From CAYSUS01 sp964434165 (GTDB lineage Bacteria; Planctomycetota; Planctomycetia; Pirellulales; Thermoguttaceae), in assembly GCA_964434165.1 (NCBI GenBank), contig CAYSUS010000094.1, positions 1-28,874 of the forward strand: 28,874 bases of DNA. Reading direction: 5' to 3'. Both the position numbers and the translations under genes were made by a program. Below the pieces are notes generated by a model. It saw only the letters and a program-made list of their open reading frames with translations, did not search any database and was not told the DNA's origin. This document shows positions 23,937 through 28,874 of the stretch, one piece after another; the stretch's first letter is position 1, and every line of letters begins with the position of its first letter.

Positions 23937-24359
23937 CTAGAATGGGTCTTGTTGCTGGGGAAGGTTGGTTGGCGATTTCTTTGCTGGTTGGAGTTCGACT
24001 CGGCGAGGGCCCAGTTGGAAGTCGGAGAAGCTGCCCAGCAAGCCGACGGGCTTTCCCACTGCTTTCCGGTAGGAGCGAACCTAGGCGTAATGCCTCTTAT
24101 GGAGCGCTTCGACTGCCTTCAATTCCGCCACCAACTCACGTTCAATGAACAGATCGAGACGCTCCGTTCCGATGCACTTGCCTCTGTAGAAGACTTCAAT
24201 CTCCTTCTCGGTCTCCCAGCCAATCCCTTGTTCGGACAGCTCGCCCAATATCGCCCGTCGAGACGCGTGCTCCAGCAATCCCGGCCCCAACTCCCGATGC
24301 ACGGCAATCATGCAGACGATCACGCCGTGGACCAGGCTGTCGAACTCCTCGCCTTCCAC
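23937..24359 (-). pseudogene. Broken GxxExxY-family gene (in-frame TAG, damaged start)
   Basis: The minus strand between hydB and hydA encodes HRELGPGLLE, an IEVFYRGKCIGTERLDLFIE segment and ELVAELKAVEALHKRHYA, the core of the GxxExxY family (PD-(D/E)XK-like, PF13366). A TAG at 24083-24081 follows HYA. In the same frame the family's C-terminal sequence then continues: VRSYRKAVGKPVGLLGSFSD, then FQLGPRRVELQ, to a TAG at 23939-23937. One base (CAG to TAG) accounts for the break. The N-terminus is damaged too: the ATG at about 24404 is out of frame with the conserved part, and only a GTG at 24359 or an internal ATG is in frame. The GxxExxY signature itself is eroded (LLEHASRRA). It interrupts the hydrogenase operon. 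Confidence 0.8.
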
Positions 24360-24405
24360 CCACCTGCCCTTCGCATGATCCAGGTCTGTCCTTCGCCCCT
24401 CGACA

Positions 24406-24457
24406 TTCTTTTCTCCTCTTCCTTCCCTTTTTCCCCTCTCTCCCTTTTCCCTTTCCC
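24406..24457. repeat. 52-base uninterrupted homopyrimidine tract
   Basis: Every plus-strand base from 24406 to 24457 is C or T (purine on the minus strand), starting three bases after the hydB stop. The minus-strand copy reads in AAAGGG, GGGAG and GGAAGAGG blocks. Such a tract can form triplex DNA and also supplies a Shine-Dalgarno-like purine leader to the GxxExxY remnant. Confidence 0.85.
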
Positions 24458-24459
24458 GT

Positions 24460-26643
24460 TCAAAGCCTCTCCACCGCGTCGAAGCGGCAGACCTCGAAGC
24501 ACTTGCCGCACTTGATGCATCGCGTCTGGTCGATCGCGTGCGGCTCGCGACGGGCGCCGTCGATGCACGTGACCGGGCAGTTCCGGGCGCAGACCGTGCA
24601 GCCGACGCACTTCTCCGCGCTGATCTCATAGCGGATCAGGGCCACGCACTTCTTGGCCGGGCAGCGCTGCTCGACCACGTGGGCCACGTACTCCTCGCGG
24701 AAGTGGGTCAGCGTGCTGAGCACGGGATTCGGCGCCGCGCGGCCCAGCCCGCACAGCGAGGACTTCTTGACCAGCGAAGCCAGCCGTTCCAGCTTCTGGA
24801 TGTCGGCCAGCGTCCCCTTGCCAGTGGTGATACGGTCGAGGATCTCCATCATGCGCACGGTGCCCTCGCGGCAGGGCGTGCACTTGCCGCACGATTCGTC
24901 CTCGCTGAATTCCATGAAGAACTTGGCGATATCGACCATGCAGTCGTCCTCGTCGAGGACGATCATTCCGCCGGACCCCATGATCGACCCGGCCTTGTTC
25001 AGCGTGTCGAAATCGACGCGGAGATCGATCATGCTGGCCGGGATACATCCCCCCGCTGGCCCGCCGGTCTGCACGGCCTTGAGCTGTTTGCCCTTGGCCG
25101 GCCCGCCGCCGATGTCGAAGATCACTTCGCGCAGCGTCGTGCCCATCGGCACCTCGACCAGCCCGGTGTGCTGCACCTTGCCGGCCAGGGCGAAGACCTT
25201 GGTGCCGCCGCTCTCCCTGGTGCCGATGCGGCTGAACCACTCGGCGCCGAAGTTGACGATCACCGGCACGTTGGCGAAGGTCTCGACGTTGTTGATCACG
25301 GTCGGCTTGCCCCACAGGCCGCTTTCGGTGGGGTAGGGCGGACGCACGCGGGGCTGGCCGCGCTCGCCCTCGATGGAGTGGATCAGGGCCGTCTCTTCGC
25401 CGCAAACGAAAGCCCCGGCGCCCAGGCGGATCTCCAGGTCGAAGTCGAATCCCGAGCCGAGGATGTCCTTGCCCAACAGGCCGTGCTCGCGGCACAGGTC
25501 GATGGCCCGCTGGATGCGGCGGATGGCCATCGGGTACTCGGCGCGGATGTAGAGGAAGCCCCGCCTCGCGCCGATCGCGTAGCCGCCGATGATCATGCCC
25601 TCGACGACGTTGAGCGGGTCGGACTCGAGCATGCTGCGGTCCATGAACGCGCCGGGGTCGCCTTCGTCGGCATTGCAGACGAGGTAGCGGGTCTTATCCT
25701 CGGCCGCGGCGGCCATGGCCCATTTCGTCCCGGTCAGATATCCGCCCCCGCCGCGTCCCCGCAACTTCGAGGCCTTGATCTCCTCGATCACCCAGCCTGG
25801 GTCGCCGCGATCCAGGGCCTTGGCCAGGGCCTGGAAGCCCCGATAGTGCACATACTCCTCGAACGACTCCGGGTCGATGACCCCGTTGTTGCGCAGGGCC
25901 ACGCGGCTCTGCTGGTTGAAGAAGGCCACGTCGCCGTAGAGGTCGAAGAACTGCTGCGCGATGGGGGCCTCGCCCACCTTCAGCCGCTCGACGACTTTGC
26001 CTCCGCGCACGTGCTCGTTGACGATCTGGTCGATGTCGGCGTCGTTCTGGATGCGGTACAGGATATTGTCCGGGCGGACCAGGACGTGCGAGCAGCGGCC
26101 CGCCTGATCGATGCCGCACGCCCCGAAGCAGCTTGCCGGAATGACGCGGACCTGCTCGGCCTCGACGCCGGCGGCCTGGAGCTTCTCGGGCAGGCTCCGC
26201 TCGCAGACCTCCCGCCCCTTCCACCCGCAGCGGGCGCTGCCACAAACGAGAAATTCGAACGGGTACATCCGGCTGATCGGGCCGTCGAGCACGCGGTCCA
26301 GCAGCGGCTCACCCTGCTGGACATGTTGCGTGAAGATGGCGTGAACGACGTCGCGATCGACGCGCTCGTACTTCACGGGCATGCGCCCGGGCAGGAACAC
26401 GCCCACGATCGGTTCGCGGCTGCACCGCCCCGTGCAGCCCGTCTGATGGACGACGATGTCGTCGCGCCCCGAGGCGGCAATGTGCTTGCGGAACTCGTCC
26501 AGCACGGCGTTCGAACCGGCCGCGTGCTCGCAGGTGGCCGAGCCGATCTGAATGAGAATGGGCTCGGCGCCGTCGCGTCCGCGGAGGGTCTCCTCGGTGC
26601 GGGCCGCCAGGGCCTCGAAGCTCTTAAGGACGCTGCTGCTCAC
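24460..26643 (-). CDS. hydB: [FeFe] hydrogenase NADH/flavin subunit HydB with tandem [2Fe-2S] domains
   Basis: The 727 residues contain, in order: a thioredoxin-like [2Fe-2S] domain (about 28-115; Cys38, Cys70, Cys74); a second thioredoxin-like ferredoxin domain (about 128-220; Cys134, Cys139, Cys147, Cys172, Cys176); the NuoF-like FMN/NAD core with GRGGGGYLTGTKW and NADEGDPGAFMDRSMLE; the [4Fe-4S] SLBB region with CGKCTPCREG; and two C-terminal [4Fe-4S] ferredoxin motifs (CVGCTVCARNCP and CIKCGKCFEVC). Bifurcating HydB proteins usually have one N-terminal [2Fe-2S] domain and about 600 residues, so the second domain is an addition. The start is the GTG at 26643 with GAGGG about eight bases upstream. 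It heads the hydB-hydA-hydC set; I see no clear promoter in the 180 bases before it. Confidence 0.93.
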   Translation of the reverse strand: MSSSVLKSFEALAARTEETLRGRDGAEPILIQIGSATCEHAAGSNAVLDEFRKHIAASGRDDIVVHQTGCTGRCSREPIVGVFLPGRMPVKYERVDRDVVHAIFTQHVQQGEPLLDRVLDGPISRMYPFEFLVCGSARCGWKGREVCERSLPEKLQAAGVEAEQVRVIPASCFGACGIDQAGRCSHVLVRPDNILYRIQNDADIDQIVNEHVRGGKVVERLKVGEAPIAQQFFDLYGDVAFFNQQSRVALRNNGVIDPESFEEYVHYRGFQALAKALDRGDPGWVIEEIKASKLRGRGGGGYLTGTKWAMAAAAEDKTRYLVCNADEGDPGAFMDRSMLESDPLNVVEGMIIGGYAIGARRGFLYIRAEYPMAIRRIQRAIDLCREHGLLGKDILGSGFDFDLEIRLGAGAFVCGEETALIHSIEGERGQPRVRPPYPTESGLWGKPTVINNVETFANVPVIVNFGAEWFSRIGTRESGGTKVFALAGKVQHTGLVEVPMGTTLREVIFDIGGGPAKGKQLKAVQTGGPAGGCIPASMIDLRVDFDTLNKAGSIMGSGGMIVLDEDDCMVDIAKFFMEFSEDESCGKCTPCREGTVRMMEILDRITTGKGTLADIQKLERLASLVKKSSLCGLGRAAPNPVLSTLTHFREEYVAHVVEQRCPAKKCVALIRYEISAEKCVGCTVCARNCPVTCIDGARREPHAIDQTRCIKCGKCFEVCRFDAVERL

Positions 26644-26772
26644 CGGAGCCCTCGAAAGGAATGGCGACTTTATTGGGTAGCCATTGCGGACGACCGCACG
26701 TGGTGTGGAAGACCGTATTGCAGCAGAAAGGCGGGGAAAAGGAAACCCCCCGAATCAAGGCGGGTCGCGCGG

Positions 26773-26815
26773 GTTGCGCGGCCGGGAGGAGTAGGGCTTG
26801 CTGCTGGCGCGCAAC
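26773..26815. repeat. Inverted repeat just after larA
   Basis: GTTGCGCG (26773-26780) and CGCGCAAC (26808-26815) form a perfect 8-base stem with a 27-base loop, ten bases after the larA stop on the minus strand. No T-run follows on that strand, so it is not a standard intrinsic terminator. Confidence 0.4.
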
Positions 26816-26824
26816 GCGTTCGCG

Positions 26825-28102
26825 TTACGCCAACCCCGCAATCACGTAGGGCCCCTTGGGAATCGCCGCGACCGTGGCCTCAGGGCCGTACTCGGCAAGG
26901 CTCTCGGCCACGGCCTGTTCCACGCTCGGGGCCGGCTCGACGAACAGCCGGCTGAGCACGTCCGGCGCCAGGCCGTCGCTGACGACTTTCACCCGGGCTT
27001 TGCGCCGGACCTTGGCTAGCTCCTCAAGCTGCCACTGGTCCATGACGAAGTAGGGGTTCTGCTCGTCGAGAATGCGGTCCATGAATGCCTCGAGCGAGGC
27101 GTGCTCTTCGAACAGGCCCTGGAACTGGGGGCTGCCGATGCCCTCGCTCAGCCCGGCGGCCAGGACGATGGTCCCTCCGGGCTTGACGATGTCCATCGCC
27201 GCCACCATCCCCTTGACCGCCTGGTAGAAGGTCGTGTCGAGCGGATAGCCGGCCGAGCTGGTGACCACGATATCGACGGGATGCGGCGATGTGTCGCACA
27301 CGACGTGCCGCACGAACTCCACCCCCTCGTGGAACGCCGATTCCATGTCGCCGGCCACCGCGGCGAGGATTCGCCGCTGCTCGTCGAGGACCACGTTGAC
27401 GATGAAGTCGCAGCCGGCCTTTCGGGCGATCCACGTGTTCTCCTCGTGCACGGGATTGCCCTCCAGGCAGCCGCTCCGCGCGTGGGGGTGCTCGAGGAAG
27501 CCGGGGCCGTGCCACACCCGGATTGTCTCCAGGGCGGCCAGCCCCGGACAGACGAGCTTGCGCCCGCCCGAGAATCCGGCCATGAAGTGCGGCTCGATCA
27601 GGCCCGTGGTGATCTTCAGATCGGCCTGGACATAGCGGCGGTCGATCCCGATGGGCACCCCGCGCGGGCTGCGCCCCAGCGAGACGTGCTGCGAGAGGTC
27701 CTGGCCGAAGTGGTTCTCGATGCGGTACGCCCCGGCCACCTCCGGCCCCACCATTTCGACGAGCTCCTGGCCTTCGTTGGGCCGGTGCAGACCGGTGGCG
27801 ACGAGGATGAGGATGCGGTCGCGGGCGATGCCGGACTGCTCCAGGGTGCTGAGGATCGGCGGCAGGATCTCGGCGTTGGGCACCGGCCGGGTGACGTCGC
27901 TGATCACGACGCACGCGTCGCGCCGGCCGCGGGCGAGTTCGTCCAGTGGCGGGGTGCCGACCGGGTGGGCGAGACGCTCTTGGACCGCCTCCTGGGGTCC
28001 GGCCAGCGGCTCGGCCGGGCGGTAGCCCAGGCACTTCACCACGTGACGGTCGGGCAGATCGACGTCCAGCCCCGTGCGGCCATATTCCAGACGCACGCGC
28101 AT
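26825..28102 (-). CDS. larA: LarA-family nickel-dependent lactate racemase-like protein
   Basis: The 425 residues match the LarA (DUF2088) family. Key residues are present with the expected spacing: His106 in ATGLHRPN, His172 in LIEPHFMAGFSG, Lys182 in GGRKLVCPG and His198 in RVWHGPG, each exactly two less than the four pincer-cofactor residues (108, 174, 184, 200) of the Lactobacillus enzyme. DVTRPVPN and GNPVHEENTW are also typical. LarA enzymes use a nickel-pincer cofactor to racemise or epimerise 2-hydroxy acids; many family members have substrates other than lactate. The cofactor genes larB, larC and larE are not in the window. A GGGGGT ribosome site lies about eight bases before the ATG at 28102. 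It shares the strand with hydB but is separated by 181 bases. Confidence 0.9.
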   Translation of the reverse strand: MRVRLEYGRTGLDVDLPDRHVVKCLGYRPAEPLAGPQEAVQERLAHPVGTPPLDELARGRRDACVVISDVTRPVPNAEILPPILSTLEQSGIARDRILILVATGLHRPNEGQELVEMVGPEVAGAYRIENHFGQDLSQHVSLGRSPRGVPIGIDRRYVQADLKITTGLIEPHFMAGFSGGRKLVCPGLAALETIRVWHGPGFLEHPHARSGCLEGNPVHEENTWIARKAGCDFIVNVVLDEQRRILAAVAGDMESAFHEGVEFVRHVVCDTSPHPVDIVVTSSAGYPLDTTFYQAVKGMVAAMDIVKPGGTIVLAAGLSEGIGSPQFQGLFEEHASLEAFMDRILDEQNPYFVMDQWQLEELAKVRRKARVKVVSDGLAPDVLSRLFVEPAPSVEQAVAESLAEYGPEATVAAIPKGPYVIAGLA

Positions 28103-28184
28103 GGCGATTACCCCCGGGAAAGGGACGGGCGGGAAGACGCGGTCGAGAAGAACCCGGGGACTCGATGGCCGAGGGGCGGCGGAC

Positions 28185-28403
28185 CTACTTCTTCTTGTCG
28201 CCTTCCTCTTCCTTCTTGTCTTCCTTCTTCTTCTTCTTCTTCACGCTGATCTTCATGACCCGCACCTTGGGCAGGCCGACGGGCGAGTCGCCTTCCTGCC
28301 AGCGGTCGGCCGCCTTGAGGCGTTCGATCCGCTCGCCGCGGGTCAGCACGCTGCGGGAGCGGACCAGCCCGCGCCGCATCTTCAGGCTCTTGTCCATCGT
28401 CAT
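28185..28403 (-). CDS. Small basic protein with Lys/Glu tail (TIGR04137-like)
   Basis: The 72 residues start MTMDKSLKMRRGLVRSRSVL, continue TRGERIERLKAADRW and GLPKVRVMKISV, and end in an almost pure Lys then Glu/Lys tail. I recognise this as the small basic protein family (TIGR04137) shared by planctomycetes, verrucomicrobia and chlamydiae; a nucleic-acid or ribosome association is suspected from charge and conservation, not shown. The first ATG (28403) is supported by an AGGAG nine bases upstream and by a strong promoter. It is a single gene ahead of larA, 82 bases away. Confidence 0.87.
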   Translation of the reverse strand: MTMDKSLKMRRGLVRSRSVLTRGERIERLKAADRWQEGDSPVGLPKVRVMKISVKKKKKKEDKKEEEGDKKK

Positions 28404-28446
28404 CGCGAGTCACTCCTGGCACACGTCCCACTACGCGAAACCGTTT

Positions 28447-28475
28447 ATGATACGGCCCGCGCCGGGCGGCTTCAA
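28447..28475 (-). promoter_or_regulatory. Promoter of the small basic protein gene
   Basis: On the minus strand TTGAAG (28475-28470) and TATCAT (28452-28447) are exactly 17 bases apart; matches are four of six and five of six. Transcription would begin near 28440, giving a ~37-base leader that includes the AGGAG ribosome site. Confidence 0.6.
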
Positions 28476-28516
28476 GCCCGGGAGGCCGGCAAGATCCCAT
28501 CATTCTGGGGGTGAAC

Positions 28517-28554
28517 AAAAAACGGCGGCCCAACCCGCTGGGGTTGAGCCGCCG
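28517..28554 (-). terminator. Intrinsic terminator of the Cys-rich repeat gene
   Basis: On the minus strand CGGCGGC (28554-28548) and CAACCC (28546-28541) pair with GGGTTG (28536-28531) and GCCGCCG (28529-28523) around a four-base loop, followed directly by six T (28522-28517). It lies 62 bases beyond the stop of the gene at 28617. This is the clearest Rho-independent terminator in the window. Confidence 0.85.
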
Positions 28555-28616
28555 CTGACGGCAAGACCAGGCCTCCTCCGAGGGATCGGAAGAGAGGCAC
28601 GATCGCAATCGACCGG

Positions 28617-28874
28617 TTATGCCCCGCAGCCGCAAGCCGAAGACGTCTTCGGATCGCAGCACCCCGGATCGCAGCATACCGGCACCGGGCAGCAGACCTT
28701 CACGGGGACCTGCTTGCAGACCACCTTCGGCACGCATCGCGTGACCGTGTAGGGCACCTGCTTGGCCACGTACTTGACGCAGTTGATCGTCTTCGTGTAG
28801 TGGACCGGTTTGCGGATGGTGTAGGGCACCATCTTGGTGCGCTGCTCGGGCACCATCTTGCAGACCTTGTAGGT
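28617..28874 (-). CDS. Cys/Val-rich YTVTR-repeat protein, C-terminal part (runs off the right edge)
   Basis: The minus strand is open from the window edge to a TAA at 28619-28617, 85 residues. It consists of degenerate repeats, KMVPEQRTKMVPYTIRKPV, then VAKQVPYTVTRCVPKVVCKQ, followed by a Cys/Pro-rich tail (CCPVPVCCDPGCCDP, ending ACGCGA). Such YTV(T/C)R(C/M)VP repeats occur in large secreted or surface proteins of planctomycetes; the Met inside the frame is not the true start since the repeat pattern continues to the edge (TYKVCK). Paired cysteines suggest a disulfide-linked extracellular protein. Its transcript ends at the terminator at 28517-28554. Confidence 0.8.
   Translation of the reverse strand, partial: TYKVCKMVPEQRTKMVPYTIRKPVHYTKTINCVKYVAKQVPYTVTRCVPKVVCKQVPVKVCCPVPVCCDPGCCDPKTSSACGCGA

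Noticed and set aside
24081..24083. TAG in the GxxExxY gene read as pyrrolysine or as a normal C-terminus
   Set aside because: No reason to expect pyrrolysine here, and the family sequence clearly continues past the TAG in the same frame, with a damaged N-terminus as further decay.
24360..24629. N-terminal extension of the GxxExxY frame into hydB
   Set aside because: The extension is Arg/Ser/Ala low-complexity sequence from the shifted hydB reading plus the purine tract.
24538..26955. 805-codon plus-strand open frame opposite hydB
   Set aside because: Antisense shadow; hydB on the other strand has complete cofactor motifs and a full family match.
1..28874. CRISPR arrays, insertion sequences, attachment sites
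   Set aside because: No regularly spaced direct repeats, transposase or integrase genes, or tRNA-flanking duplications were seen.

Overview
The window looks like chromosome from a planctomycete, most likely of the Pirellulales type. The evidence is the high G+C content with G/C-rich third codon positions, the lysine-tailed small basic protein near the right end, a Cys-rich YTVTR-repeat protein at the right edge, a secreted protein (843-1802) and an EF-hand/transthyretin-like lipoprotein of planctomycete type, and several intergenic hairpin or direct-repeat motifs that I recall from such genomes. Taxonomy is inferred; there is no rRNA or other phylogenetic marker here. I see no tRNA, rRNA, CRISPR array, transposase or phage gene.

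Layout, left to right. (1) 1-460, minus: start of a YgiQ-type radical SAM protein, divergent from a secreted protein of unknown function (843-1802, plus). (2) 2148-10387, plus: a pyruvate block made of homodimeric pyruvate dehydrogenase E1 (aceE), E2 (aceF), a type II NADH dehydrogenase (ndh), E3 (lpd) and alanine dehydrogenase (ald). A folded repeat element lies between aceE and aceF. Ald makes pyruvate from alanine, PDH oxidises it to acetyl-CoA and NADH, and Ndh can pass that NADH to quinone. (3) 10462-13201, plus: purE overlapping a secreted GH43-like glycosidase, then mtnA. (4) 13686-20310, plus: a glucosylglycerate-type locus with a diverged M20-like hydrolase, a GT81 glucosyl-3-phosphoglycerate synthase, a GT4-like glycosyltransferase, a HAD hydrolase and a GH13_18 sugar phosphorylase. 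The phosphorylase has its own apparently leaderless promoter. (5) 20471-21491, plus: an EF-hand lipoprotein and a DUF4186 protein. (6) 26643-21539, minus: a three-subunit [FeFe] hydrogenase of the NAD-linked, electron-bifurcating type in the order hydB, hydA, hydC. Between hydB and hydA lies a broken GxxExxY gene with an in-frame TAG, flanked by purine/pyrimidine tracts. (7) 28102-26825, minus: a lactate racemase (LarA) family protein. (8) 28403-28185, minus: the small basic protein with a clear promoter. (9) 28874-28617, minus: the C-terminal part of a Cys-rich repeat protein followed by a good intrinsic terminator.

Together the genes suggest a heterotroph that uses both respiration (PDH plus Ndh) and hydrogen-linked redox balancing (HydABC), and that makes and recycles a glucosylglycerate-type compatible or storage solute. 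The most unusual points are the decayed GxxExxY cassette inside the hydrogenase operon, the extra thioredoxin-like [2Fe-2S] domain in HydB, the five-gene glucosylglycerate-type locus with a ligand-substituted M20 protein and a DxYGT HAD enzyme, and the NDH-2 gene placed between the E2 and E3 genes of PDH.
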